From NCBI GenBank assembly GCA_964597265.1, contig CAZQWJ010000022.1, forward strand, positions 1 to 20,265: DNA of 20,265 bases, given 5' to 3'. Below the pieces are notes generated by a model. The model was given only the letters and a program-made list of their open reading frames with translations, did not search any database and was not told the origin of the DNA. This stretch comes from CAZQWJ01 sp964597265. GTDB taxonomy: Bacteria > Patescibacteriota > 4484-211 > JAGQKX01. The position numbers and the translations under genes are program-made. Below, piece after piece: positions 1-7,226 of this stretch; positions within the stretch are counted from its first letter, which is position 1; each line of letters starts with the position of its first letter.

Positions 1-7
1 TCACCCC

Positions 8-27
8 ATCCTTCGACAAGCTCAGGA
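8..27. repeat. Dispersed TCGA-centred repeat, copy 1
   Basis: The stretch contains CCTTCGACAAGCTCAGGA, the usual core of a short intergenic repeat seen in many uncultured bacteria. It lies just upstream of the GIY-YIG remnant, and a related degenerate copy lies at that gene's 3' end (283-324). Confidence 0.55.
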
Positions 28-31
28 TTTT

Positions 32-303
32 ATGTACTATGTCTATATTCTCGATTGTGACAATGCTTTTTTCTATGTTGGTCTAACAAATAATATTGAA
101 CGCCGCATCAGTGAACATACAAATGGCGAAGAAAGGTACACAAGAAGATTCTGTAAGATCCAGTTAGTTTATATAGAGAAAAACAAATAAAAGGTTGGAC
201 TAGAGAAAAGAAAAAAGCATTAATAGACGGAGATTTGAAAAATTAGTGGGACTTAGTAAATCTCAATCCTGAGATTGTAGAAGATAGTGAGCCTGGCAAA
301 TGA
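32..303 (+). pseudogene. GIY-YIG endonuclease remnant (frameshift, internal loss and in-frame stop)
   Basis: The frame opening at 32 reads a clear GIY-YIG N-terminus: MYYVYIL, then FYVGLTNNIERRISEH, then YTRRF and LVYIE. It stops at 188-190 after 52 residues. The family's C-terminal block (KQIKGWTREKKKALI) continues in another frame, restored by adding one A in the A run at 179-183. That frame meets a TAG at about 253-255 and ends at 303. About a dozen residues normally present between the LVY strand and KQIKGW are also missing, so this is decay rather than one base-calling slip. The residual C-terminus (NPEIVEDSEPGK) is translated from a degenerate copy of the GAGCCTGTCGAA-type repeat. The family comprises small UvrC-like single-domain nucleases that cut DNA. 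I see no intact copy in the window. Confidence 0.8.
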
Positions 304-324
304 TAGTGAGCCTGTCGAACTATC
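283..324. repeat. Duplicated repeat unit with hairpin at the end of the GIY-YIG remnant
   Basis: GATAGTGAGCCTG occurs at 283-295 and again at 302-314. The second copy forms an inverted repeat, GATAGT (302-307) with ACTATC (319-324), around a TCGA-containing loop. The first copy lies inside the residual reading frame of the GIY-YIG gene, so repeat and gene are physically fused. Confidence 0.6.
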
Positions 325-412
325 CCGTCGCTTACCCCATTGCTCGAAGATAAGTTCAATAGGTCCATCTATTTTAATAGTTAGTGTTGTCTTCTTGATT
401 GAAAGTTTGAGT

Positions 413-418
413 TACAAT
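413..418 (+). promoter_or_regulatory. -10 hexamer TACAAT for the 426 gene
   Basis: TACAAT ends 7 bases before the ATG at 426, which fits a leaderless transcript starting at or next to the start codon. No convincing -35 hexamer is seen at 16-18 bases. Confidence 0.45.
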
Positions 419-425
419 TTAATGT

Positions 426-1367
426 ATGAAAAGAGAAGGATTTGTTCCTCTTAAGGAGATTGAAGTCACCCCAAAAACCAAATATGGTCCAATACCAGAA
501 TCTATGTATAGTTTGATAGAGGCAAGTGGGGTTAGATTAGCTGATGTGTGGGGTATTTCGCTAGATTACAGAGAACCATTGAATCCTGAAAAGGGTAACT
601 ACTATATCGGAACTGTCGAAAAATCAGAAGCTGAATGTCGTCTGATCCTTGGTGAAGAAGTAGAGTTACTTCATTCTCTTCCAGGACTACCGCTAGCTCA
701 AGCGTATGCGCAACGTTTGGAGCAACTACAAGAATCCGATTTAGAGAAATTTCGAGAGGAGGGCTATACCGCGGTATCGGCTCATGAAGAGGCACACCGA
801 AGCCAAAACCAACGTTTGGATGCACGGTTACGTCTGCTCCATGGGCTTGAAATTATGCGAACAATGGGTACAGTAACAGACAAGGACATTAATGAAAGCG
901 ATGATATGTTTGGTGTCCATCACAAGGCATACTTATTGACTGAGGTGCAGGCTCTCTTGCTACAATGTGACTTTAACAATGAGGTCGGTTCAGCGCGTCA
1001 TGATTTTTTGGTGTATTGGATGAGCAAAACATTCCGTCTTTTTCAAGAGATGGATGGGAAAAAAGTGTTGGAATCTTTTTACGAACGATTACAAGACCCA
1101 GGAGGGCGATTTAACGACGTTCCAGGTGCTGACGCACTACTTTCTCGAGCATTGTTTTTGACTAGAGACCCCATAATCTTTGATCGGATAGCCAATAGGG
1201 ATATCACATATGAAGAATTTGAAAAACATGTATTAAAAGGTTTGAATTTATTTTTACATTCTCGCGATTCTTTTCGTCAGACGTTGGAAGAGTCTGGATA
1301 TGGTAGACAACTAGACCAAGAGTTATCCAAAGCATTGGGTGAACTAGATGGCGTTGTTTCAGGTTAG
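426..1367 (+). CDS. Uncharacterised protein with HEEAH (HExxH-type) motif
   Basis: This 313-residue soluble protein is not a family I recognise. There is no signal peptide or membrane segment. The middle carries HEEAH at residues 120-124, matching the zinc-binding HExxH signature of gluzincin-type metallopeptidases. A glutamate in LLTEVQALL (residue 173) is placed where a third metal ligand could sit, about 50 residues downstream. The rest looks largely helical and charged. The ATG at 426 is preferred because a TACAAT -10 lies 7 bases upstream; an ATG at 422 is in another frame. The gene stands alone and converges on the DinB operon, whose stop lies 49 bases beyond. A peptidase role is only a motif-based guess, because HExxH occurs by chance in helical proteins. 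Confidence 0.7.
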   Translation: MKREGFVPLKEIEVTPKTKYGPIPESMYSLIEASGVRLADVWGISLDYREPLNPEKGNYYIGTVEKSEAECRLILGEEVELLHSLPGLPLAQAYAQRLEQLQESDLEKFREEGYTAVSAHEEAHRSQNQRLDARLRLLHGLEIMRTMGTVTDKDINESDDMFGVHHKAYLLTEVQALLLQCDFNNEVGSARHDFLVYWMSKTFRLFQEMDGKKVLESFYERLQDPGGRFNDVPGADALLSRALFLTRDPIIFDRIANRDITYEEFEKHVLKGLNLFLHSRDSFRQTLEESGYGRQLDQELSKALGELDGVVSG

Positions 1368-1416
1368 TTTTTGGGGCTGCTGTTTATAATTTCTGATACA
1401 TTGACTTTTTCCTCAT

Positions 1417-2667
1417 TCAAGTATCTTGAGTATACAGATCTTGTAGTTCTTTGATGCCTCCAAATGCCACCCTATCCATAACTAATCCTCCCATTCCCAT
1501 CATCAAGGCTGGTGTTACCACGTATTCTCCGTAACGATTGTTGAGCTCATCAGCTGCATCAGCAACAATCTCTTTCTTATTACTAAAGTCCTTAAACAGT
1601 GAGAGTTGTTTGGTGTCTTTTTCGACGAGCGAAGAACAGCTTACAGAGAGTTTGGCAACGGCTTTTCTTTGTGGTTGTTGGTTGAAGACCCACATCGCCT
1701 TGGTATAGATATCTTGCGTTGCATACAGCGGTACATGAACGGTGCGACCTCGATGCCAATATGTCCGATCAGTATAGGTAATGGCCACATGTATCCCACG
1801 TGCGGCTTTGCCATCTCTTCGCATTCGTCTTCCTATTTTTTCGCATAGCTTCATGATGAGTTTTGACAGTTCATATGGATCGTCGGTCTTGTGTCCTAGC
1901 GAATACTCCTGACCGTAGCTCTTACGATCAAACTGTACCGCGTCGACCTCCCATCCTCTAATCCTCAAAAACCAATGGTGACCAGTGATGCTTCTAAATA
2001 CATATTTTTTGAGCGTGTACATACTCGAACCCAAAAAATCCAACGGCGTCATGATGCCATATGCATTGAGTCTTGCTTCAAATCGAGTGTTAATACCGTG
2101 CAAGTCGGTTAGTGTAACTGATCTATAGACATCCCTGAGGTTCTCATGAGTAATGACATCGAGTCCGTCTGGTTTGTGTAAAGATGCAGCGAGCTTAGCG
2201 AGAAATCGATTGGTAGAAATCCCAACATTACAGGAAAGCCATTCCCCTATCTCACCTCGTATGCGTTGTTTGATCTCTCTTCCGATATCGACTAACCCTC
2301 GTATGTATGCAGGAGTATTGGCAAAGTCGATAACCGCCTCATCTATGGATTTCGGATGGACGTTTGGTGAGTATTGGGTGAAAATATGCTTGAATTTTTC
2401 GTGAACGTCTCGATATTTGGGCGGGTCAGGAGGAAGCACGACCACATCCCGGCACAGGAGTTTTGCGTCTCTAACGGTCATACCAACTTTGATCCCTTCA
2501 CGCTTTGCCTCTATTGAGGGAGCGACGACACAACCTCCAGGTGAGGTATAGGCAGCTACAACGATTGGTTTATTTCTAAGGAGCGGGTCGGCTTGTTGTT
2601 CAATCGTGGCAAAGCAGCTATTAAGATCAATATGCATGATGGTGGGTGCATTGTGATTAATTTGCAT
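1417..2667 (-). CDS. dinB: Y-family DNA polymerase (Pol IV / DinB-like)
   Basis: This is a full-length translesion polymerase of 416 residues. The first palm motif is MHIDLNSCFATIE (residues 11-23), with D14 as a metal ligand and F19 at the steric-gate position. The second is PKSIDEAVID (105-114), giving D109 and E110. The little-finger region follows, and QLSLF at 354-358 is a canonical sliding-clamp binding motif. It is placed internally, with about 58 residues after it, rather than at the extreme C-terminus as in E. coli Pol IV. The start ATG lies inside the last codons of the upstream gene (11-base overlap), so translation is probably coupled. M11 is an alternative start. In the family the enzyme copies damaged DNA with low fidelity. 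No LexA-type operator is obvious upstream. Confidence 0.93.
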   Translation of the reverse strand: MQINHNAPTIMHIDLNSCFATIEQQADPLLRNKPIVVAAYTSPGGCVVAPSIEAKREGIKVGMTVRDAKLLCRDVVVLPPDPPKYRDVHEKFKHIFTQYSPNVHPKSIDEAVIDFANTPAYIRGLVDIGREIKQRIRGEIGEWLSCNVGISTNRFLAKLAASLHKPDGLDVITHENLRDVYRSVTLTDLHGINTRFEARLNAYGIMTPLDFLGSSMYTLKKYVFRSITGHHWFLRIRGWEVDAVQFDRKSYGQEYSLGHKTDDPYELSKLIMKLCEKIGRRMRRDGKAARGIHVAITYTDRTYWHRGRTVHVPLYATQDIYTKAMWVFNQQPQRKAVAKLSVSCSSLVEKDTKQLSLFKDFSNKKEIVADAADELNNRYGEYVVTPALMMGMGGLVMDRVAFGGIKELQDLYTQDT

Positions 2668-2917
2668 TGCCGTCAGATACTCTTTCTAGCGTCCAGTGGA
2701 GAGAATCCGTGTCCAAACGCAGCCGGTATGACATAGTTCCGTCCGTAACGGTAAATACGTGCTGCAGTACTCTCCCCTTCATGAACCTATGGTGATATCC
2801 GATTTTGGTAATCTTACGTATTTGTCCATGCCATTTGAGCATGTATGGCCGAACGGTCCGTTGTTCGGCGTCAAAAGCAAGGCTCACGCTTACTTTTTCA
2901 CTAACATCCTCGATCAT
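2657..2917 (-). CDS. Small beta-rich protein coupled to the Y-family polymerase
   Basis: This small protein (86 residues from ATG 2917, 97 from GTG 2950) overlaps the start of dinB by 11 bases. Its composition is beta-rich with alternating hydrophobics, and a core around PYMLKWHGQIRKI, HVFTVTDG, YRLRLD and WTLERV suggests a small barrel. It recalls the short proteins (DUF6504-like) found beside ImuB/DnaE2 or DinB polymerases in other bacteria; that likeness is from memory and weak. The ATG at 2917 is chosen because TATACT lies 6 bases upstream of it, as at other leaderless starts here. The overlap and shared strand make a job with the polymerase likely, for example as an accessory or DNA-binding factor. 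Confidence 0.7.
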   Translation of the reverse strand: MIEDVSEKVSVSLAFDAEQRTVRPYMLKWHGQIRKITKIGYHHRFMKGRVLQHVFTVTDGTMSYRLRLDTDSLHWTLERVSDGNAN

Positions 2918-2923
2918 GATATG

Positions 2924-2929
2924 AGTATA
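2924..2929 (-). promoter_or_regulatory. -10 hexamer TATACT for the small protein-dinB operon
   Basis: On the minus strand TATACT ends 6 bases before ATG 2917. It decides between that ATG and the GTG at 2950, which lies upstream of the hexamer. The -35 is weak. Confidence 0.45.
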
Positions 2930-2990
2930 GTCAGAGGTAAGTAGACGCACCAGATCGTACTTTGTCTACTAATCGTATGGGGTGGTTTGA

Positions 2991-3015
2991 GGGCCGAGGG
3001 GGTTAGCCTCGGCCC
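2991..3015 (-). terminator. GC-rich hairpin after the PH-domain gene
   Basis: GGGCCGAGG (2991-2999) pairs perfectly with CCTCGGCCC (3007-3015) around a 7-base loop. It lies between the PH-domain gene (stop at 3038) and the next minus-strand operon. No run of T follows on the minus strand, so it may be a weak or factor-assisted terminator, or only a structured barrier. Confidence 0.5.
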
Positions 3016-3037
3016 TATTGGTTTGGCTCTTTTAGAT

Positions 3038-3574
3038 CTATACGTCTTCGCGCAGGCGTACACCTGCAGCCTGACGAGCTTTTCGCACGGTGTCCTGCAG
3101 CAGTTGCAGGACAAAATTTGGGTCTGCAATTGCAAAAAGTTCGACGATGGGCGCAGACGCATCTGATGTCTTGACGCGTATTCTGCCGATGTTTAGCAAT
3201 CGCTCCCAGAAACTTTGGTGCAGCGAAATATCCTGAATACGTTTGAGCGGGATCTTTTCAAGATCTTTATTCAAAAACCCAGTTTCGATCCTCAACTCGA
3301 ACGAATCAAACTCAGATTGGTTTGCAAACCAATCCAATGTCCACTGAGGTCGTCCTTCCCAGAGGACTTTCTCGGAATCGTCGGTGGCTACGGGATTCTG
3401 GGTTAGCGTTGGTGCTTCAGGCGTAGCAACCGAAAACCGGCCGGCCAGGTAGACACCCATGAATCTTGCAAATTCCTCTTCGAGATCTTTGCGAAGAATC
3501 GTTCGCCGATCACCAAACCGTCGGTCAAGTTGGGCATTGAATGCCGCAACTGCTGCTTTAATTTGTTCGTCCAT
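3038..3574 (-). CDS. Bacterial PH-domain protein (DUF304/bPH2-like), soluble
   Basis: The 178-residue product has a charged helical N-terminus (about 1-55), a Thr/Pro linker, and then a C-terminal domain. That domain has VLWEGRP (about 70-76), ELRIETGFLN, IPLKRIQDISLHQSFWERLLNIGRIRV and FAIADPN. The series IPL.RI.DI...QS..ERLL.IG.I.V is the hallmark of bacterial PH domains (YdbS/YdbT type). Unlike many members it has no transmembrane helices before the PH domain, so it is probably cytosolic or peripheral. The start is firm: AGGAGG (3581-3586) sits 6 bases upstream, the only canonical Shine-Dalgarno I saw in the window. Partner and exact role are unknown. Confidence 0.85.
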   Translation of the reverse strand: MDEQIKAAVAAFNAQLDRRFGDRRTILRKDLEEEFARFMGVYLAGRFSVATPEAPTLTQNPVATDDSEKVLWEGRPQWTLDWFANQSEFDSFELRIETGFLNKDLEKIPLKRIQDISLHQSFWERLLNIGRIRVKTSDASAPIVELFAIADPNFVLQLLQDTVRKARQAAGVRLREDV

Positions 3575-3580
3575 TGTAAA

Positions 3581-3586
3581 CCTCCT
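3581..3586 (-). promoter_or_regulatory. Shine-Dalgarno AGGAGG of the PH-domain gene
   Basis: The minus strand reads AGGAGG six bases before ATG 3574. It stands out because most starts here lack a Shine-Dalgarno and carry a -10 hexamer instead. Confidence 0.75.
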
Positions 3587-3619
3587 CAGGTTTCTTTTTC
3601 GTTCAGAGGGTTAAAGAGC

Positions 3620-3660
3620 CAATATTATCGGCAATTATACCCCATAGTGTAATTATTCTC
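3620..3660 (-). promoter_or_regulatory. Candidate promoter region of the PH-domain gene
   Basis: On the minus strand TTACAC and GATAAT are separated by 17 bases, and a second -10-like TATAAT lies between them. Either would give a leader of several dozen bases ending in the Shine-Dalgarno, consistent with a leadered mRNA. Confidence 0.4.
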
Positions 3661-3699
3661 TACTCTGTTTTGCACGATGCACACATTGATATAAATTCG

Positions 3700-3705
3700 T
3701 ATACT
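3700..3705 (+). promoter_or_regulatory. -10 hexamer TATACT for the 3712 gene
   Basis: TATACT ends 6 bases before ATG 3712, the same spacing as at other leaderless starts in the window. The -35 is poor. Confidence 0.45.
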
Positions 3706-3711
3706 TAGACC

Positions 3712-4593
3712 ATGCCACCTCGACACAGACACGCCCCTCGCAGGAATCGTGCAGCAGAAGCACACCAGGCAACAGTGCAAGCAGTCATGGAAAAGCTTGG
3801 ACGCACGGAACAAGATACTCCTGCTCGCACAGAAAGTGTCTCTGGTGTCGAATACCCGGAAGATATCACCACCACAGCGCAAGAAGTTTATTATAATGCC
3901 GCGACGATTGGTGGTCTCTATGATACTCTCCTTCCCGAGCGTGGCTTGGGCCAGGCATTTGGGATTACTTTGACAGAAGTAGCTGATGTGTTGGAGCAAC
4001 GATCTCAAAGGCCACAAGGCGAGTTATATTTCAATGCACTCAGCGAATTGAAACTAGTAAGTGAAGTTGAACGGTTGTTCATTGAGGGTGATTTTGCCCA
4101 TGTTGAGGTACTGCCATTTGTTGACAAAGATGGACGGTCATCTGTTGTACAGGCGGGGTTGGAGGGAATCAAAGCGTCGATGAAAGCTACCGGTACATTT
4201 CCCGAAGGGAAGAAGCGAGGTGAAGAATATGAAGTGGAAGCAACGTTTGCCACGTGGCGATTTGACCCTACAGGTATTCGGCTGGCAATAGAGTATCAAG
4301 ACCCTGTTACCGGAACGCTACGTACGGTGCAGGCACGAATGGATTTTCATTATCGCAAGAACCCCAAATTTGGTGATAAAAAACAAGCAGCATTGGATCT
4401 GGATGGTGGCTATTTGAAGAAAGCGATCACCTCATCAAGCGAACTAGACCGTGATTACCATCGCCATGAACATTTGAACCCGTTAATCAATTCGGCCGAG
4501 GAGTTTGCTAGAATACGAGAGCTTCGTTTGCAACATGCAAAAAGTGTAGTTGCTGCCAGCAACAAGGCTCATGAAGCTGCCAAACGAGCCTAG
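3712..4593 (+). CDS. Uncharacterised 293-residue protein
   Basis: I do not recognise the family. The N-terminus (1-45) is Arg/His/Ala/Thr-rich, strongly basic and probably disordered. The central part (about 95-235) alternates predicted helices and beta strands, with YFNALSEL, HVEVLPFVDKDG, YEVEATFATWRFD and VQARMDFHYRKN. The C-terminus (about 250-293) is helical and charged. There are no membrane segments. The start is supported by TATACT 6 bases upstream. The next gene begins 5 bases after the stop with no visible ribosome-binding site, so the two are probably one transcript. No function is proposed. Confidence 0.75.
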   Translation: MPPRHRHAPRRNRAAEAHQATVQAVMEKLGRTEQDTPARTESVSGVEYPEDITTTAQEVYYNAATIGGLYDTLLPERGLGQAFGITLTEVADVLEQRSQRPQGELYFNALSELKLVSEVERLFIEGDFAHVEVLPFVDKDGRSSVVQAGLEGIKASMKATGTFPEGKKRGEEYEVEATFATWRFDPTGIRLAIEYQDPVTGTLRTVQARMDFHYRKNPKFGDKKQAALDLDGGYLKKAITSSSELDRDYHRHEHLNPLINSAEEFARIRELRLQHAKSVVAASNKAHEAAKRA

Positions 4594-4598
4594 CCACT

Positions 4599-5422
4599 AT
4601 GCTGGAAAGCCTACCCACGTATCCGACCACTACTCCCCTCTCCCTGCAACATCAGCAGTTGATAGACGATTACAATCAACTGTACGCATCTACTATCGGC
4701 GCGTTGACGTTTACCAATCTCTTTGTCATGGATACCAAAAACACCACACGTCTTAGTACATTGCATGAGAACCTGTTGATTATTCAAGATACGTCGTTGA
4801 CCATACATGGCACAAACAATCTCTCGCAGACCATACAACACCTGCAAGATGAGCCGTTCACGCTGGAAATATGGGACGACACAGTGCCAGGATTTATCGC
4901 TGATTATGATAATGCGGAATATCTCTATTCGGTTGAGGATGTGGTGCGTATGGAAGGTGCGACATATGCCAATGTCCGTCGCAAAATACATGCGTGCCAA
5001 AAGCGTGGTAACTGGACGTTTCGGGACATTGATACTGGTTGGTATGACCGGATGTGGGAGCTTTCGTTGGCGGGAACACATCGGCAGGATCTGGATGCGC
5101 TGGAAAAATACCTCGCGTTTGCGCCAACACTTAACGCTGAAACCTGGGGGATATTTCGTGATGAGGAGTTGTACGGGTTTGTGGTTGTTGAGGCACTTCC
5201 ATCAGCAACGCTTCTAATCCATTTTTTCAAAACAGATCACGCAATTACCGGACTTGCAGGATATCTTTTTTATTCTGTGGCAACAAAGTGGGAGGAACAG
5301 ATGGCGACGATCAATTTTGAACAGGATCTCGGCCTGCCCGGGTTGCGTCAGTTCAAGCAATCGCTCAGACCATTATCGCTACGTACGCCGTATGTCCTTT
5401 TGGATAAGCCTCCGACTCCCGG
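4599..5422 (+). CDS. DUF2156 / phosphatidylglycerol lysyltransferase-type GNAT protein (3' end in gap)
   Basis: About 274 residues are visible before the 100-N gap. The C-terminal part matches the GNAT-like DUF2156 fold found in LPG synthases and FemAB relatives: VRRKIHACQKRG near 125-138, WGIFRDEELYGFVVVEAL near 183-200, and NFEQDLGLPGLRQFKQSLRP near 239-258. The last is the typical N.EQDLG..GLR..K...P signature. In this fold aminoacyl-tRNA or acyl-CoA donors are used to modify lipids or peptides; the acceptor here is unknown. No N-terminal membrane domain is present, so it is the soluble domain alone. The family ends soon after this signature, so probably only a few residues lie in the gap. 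It follows the 3712 gene by 5 bases and converges with the epimerase. Confidence 0.78.
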
Positions 5423-5522
5423 NNNNNNNNNNNNNNNNNNNNNNNNNNNNNNNNNNNNNNNNNNNNNNNNNNNNNNNNNNNNNNNNNNNNNNNNNNNNNN
5501 NNNNNNNNNNNNNNNNNNNNNN
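5423..5522. other. Scaffold gap (100 N) between two convergent gene ends
   Basis: Exactly 100 N. Both the GNAT-like gene (plus) and the epimerase (minus) lose their C-termini here. The reading frames that appear to cross it are not real extensions. Confidence 0.95.
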
Positions 5523-6541
5523 CGTGCGACTCCTTCATACATGTCAAACTTTGGCGCGTAGCCTAACATGCGCTGGGCCTTGGAGATGTCCGCGCTCGAA
5601 ATCACATCAGCGCTGTTGGGTGGTAGGATTTTGACTGTTAGCTTTTTGTCGGTAGCTTTTTCTATTGCATCAAGCCATGTCTGTATGGGTAGTGGGTTGG
5701 CTGTCCCGATATTAAACACCTCAAAACCCACATCCGCATCCAAACATTTGATAAGCCCATCCACTTCGTCATCAATATATGTACTGTCTTTGGCAGTGGC
5801 GAGGCCGTTTTTGCCATAAATTGTGAGAGTTTTTCCAGCATAGGTGTAGTTGATGGCTCGTTGATGGAGCATACCGTATGGTCGCTGTAACGGGCCGTAG
5901 ATTGGTCCAAAAATGCGCGCGACGACCACGTTCACATCATGCACCTGAGCAAATGCGTGGCACAACACTTCTCCTGATACTTTGCTTGCGCCATAGACTG
6001 ATACGGCGCGAGAGATATCATCGTCCTCTGTCACCTGTTTGTCCTCTCTATCACCGTACACCGACGAGGAGGATCCAAAGACAAATTTCTTAAGAGCGTG
6101 TTTTGTTGAGAGATCAAGGAGGTTGACGGTCCCGTCTACATTAACGTGTGTATACAAAAGCGGTTTTTGCGTTGATAGTGGTACGCCAGCCATGGCAGCC
6201 AAGTGTACGACAGCATCAATATCGTGTTCAAAGATAGTCTCCAGAAACGCATAATCAGTAATATCTCCTTCATAAAAATCAAACGAACCGACCGGTTCGC
6301 CTTGATGGTAGGGATAATGTGTTTTGAGCTTTTCGAACACCATGTGAATATGTTCGTCTGTGGTGTATGTTGCAGGTTGGTTGGCAAATAGATTGACCAG
6401 ATCAATGTTGAACTCTTTGCAGGGTCGAGGGTAATAATCATTGAAGTTATCAATTCCAATCACGTCATCCCCGCGCAGAACGAGTTGACGTGCGATATTG
6501 CTTCCGATGAATCCGGCAGCGCCGGTTACAAGAATACGCAT
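5523..6541 (-). CDS. NAD-dependent sugar epimerase, UDP-glucuronate 4-epimerase-like (C-terminus in gap)
   Basis: This is an extended short-chain dehydrogenase. The NAD-binding motif GAAGFIGS is at residues 7-14, followed by GIDNFNDYY, a variant of the DNLNDYYD motif typical of UDP-glucuronate 4-epimerases rather than GalE. HLAAMAG, SSSSVYG and the catalytic YGASK follow in order. The C-terminal substrate domain has FNIGTANPLPI and LGYAPKFDMYEGVA, after which the gap begins. Family members usually end about 20-25 residues later. About 60 residues between the NDYY motif and FYEGDITD form a longer than usual insert. The product probably supplies uronic-acid sugars for surface glycans, fitting the glycosyltransferase pair near 18 kb. 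A good promoter lies upstream (6559-6587). Confidence 0.87.
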
Positions 6542-6558
6542 ACTGTACGAATATGGTT

Positions 6559-6587
6559 ATTGTATATGGTTTTTTGGTTGCAGACAA
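6559..6587 (-). promoter_or_regulatory. Promoter of the epimerase: TTGTCT-17-TACAAT
   Basis: On the minus strand TTGTCT (6582-6587) and TACAAT (6559-6564) are 17 bases apart, close to the sigma-70 consensus. The ATG at 6541 lies 17 bases after the -10, predicting a leader of about ten bases without Shine-Dalgarno. Confidence 0.65.
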
Positions 6588-6615
6588 TTTGAAACGGAGG
6601 GATTGTAAAAATATA

Positions 6616-6643
6616 AACCCCCGGAGCGTGTGCGCCGGGGGTT
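6616..6643 (-). terminator. Rho-independent terminator after the ATP-cone nuclease gene
   Basis: AACCCCCGG (6616-6624) and CCGGGGGTT (6635-6643) form a perfect 9-bp stem with a 10-base loop. On the minus strand it is followed by a T-rich stretch (TATATTTTTAC). It lies directly after the stop at 6649. Confidence 0.8.
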
Positions 6644-6648
6644 CTGCT

Positions 6649-7149
6649 TTATCCGAGGCTCATCAGGAGAGCNNNNNNNNNNNNNNNNNNNNNNNNNNNN
6701 NNNNNNNNNNNNNNNNNNNNNNNNNNNNNNNNNNNNNNNNNNNNNNNNNNNNNNNNNNNNNNNNNNNNNNNNTCCGCGATGACATCCAGCTCATGGGTGA
6801 TGCAGCGACCTCGGACTATCTGGTTGGTTTGGGTTTGATACCCAAGTTGCTGCAGGACCTTTGCCAAAAACTGCTCAAATGGATAGCCAGTAGGTCCCAA
6901 CTCCATGATTGATTGTTTGAGGTTGTATTTGGAGGCAAATCCGACGTCGTGTTGTTTGAGACGGGAGTAGATGTTGTCATACAGCTCACGGGTGGACATG
7001 CCGTTTCTGACTTGTGGGACGATTTCGGAGAGGAGTTTTTTGATGGTCTTTTTGTCTACGTACGCGCGTTGAAGCGATTGTCTGACTTTTTCGGGATCAA
7101 AGGGGACGAGATCTCCTGAGGCTTTTCTAACGAAAATCTGTTGGGGCAT
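6649..7149 (-). CDS. ATP-cone domain fused to an Mrr-like restriction endonuclease domain (interrupted by gap)
   Basis: Residues 1-80 from ATG 7149 form an ATP-cone: IFVRKASGDLVPFDPEKVRQSL, then VRNGMSTRELYDNIYSRL and KYNLKQSIMELGPTGYPFEQF. This nucleotide-sensing module is best known from ribonucleotide reductases and NrdR. It runs into a restriction-endonuclease-like fold: PFEQFLAKVLQQLGYQT, then GRCITHELDVIA. The latter supplies an early acidic catalytic residue; the ExK strand should lie in the gap. Only ALLMSLG is visible after the gap, and its frame is not assured. Such proteins usually need well over 100 more residues, so the real gap is larger than 100 bases. The start at 7149 is preferred over TTG 7164 because TATGCT lies 6 bases upstream. 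A strong terminator follows. Confidence 0.8.
   Translation of the reverse strand: MPQQIFVRKASGDLVPFDPEKVRQSLQRAYVDKKTIKKLLSEIVPQVRNGMSTRELYDNIYSRLKQHDVGFASKYNLKQSIMELGPTGYPFEQFLAKVLQQLGYQTQTNQIVRGRCITHELDVIAXXXXXXXXXXXXXXXXXXXXXXXXXXXXXXXXXXALLMSLG
6673..6772. other. Scaffold gap (100 N) inside the ATP-cone nuclease gene
   Basis: Exactly 100 N. It removes most of the nuclease domain, and its true size is likely several hundred bases. Confidence 0.95.
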
Positions 7150-7155
7150 AGGAAT

Positions 7156-7185
7156 AGCATACAAAATGTAAGGCTAAAAAAGCAA
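7156..7185 (-). promoter_or_regulatory. Promoter of the ATP-cone nuclease: TTGCTT-18-TATGCT
   Basis: On the minus strand TTGCTT (7180-7185) and TATGCT (7156-7161) are 18 bases apart, and the -10 ends 6 bases before ATG 7149. The -35 is contributed by a repeat copy at 7174-7206. Confidence 0.5.
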
Positions 7186-7206
7186 AGAGAGAAATTGCAG
7201 ATAAAA
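7174..7206 (-). repeat. AT-rich repeat, degenerate copy A
   Basis: This is a variant of the 23-base repeat found perfectly at 8094-8116 and 8477-8499. The AAAAAAGCAAA and CAGATAAAA ends are kept while the middle differs. It sits between the TIM-barrel gene and the ATP-cone gene. Confidence 0.5.
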
Positions 7207-7226
7207 TTAAGAAGAGTTCCTTAGTT

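Noticed and set aside
5348..5561. Extensions of the GNAT-like gene and epimerase through the N gap
   Set aside because: The gap is a fixed 100-N placeholder; residues beyond it are antisense of the neighbouring convergent gene.
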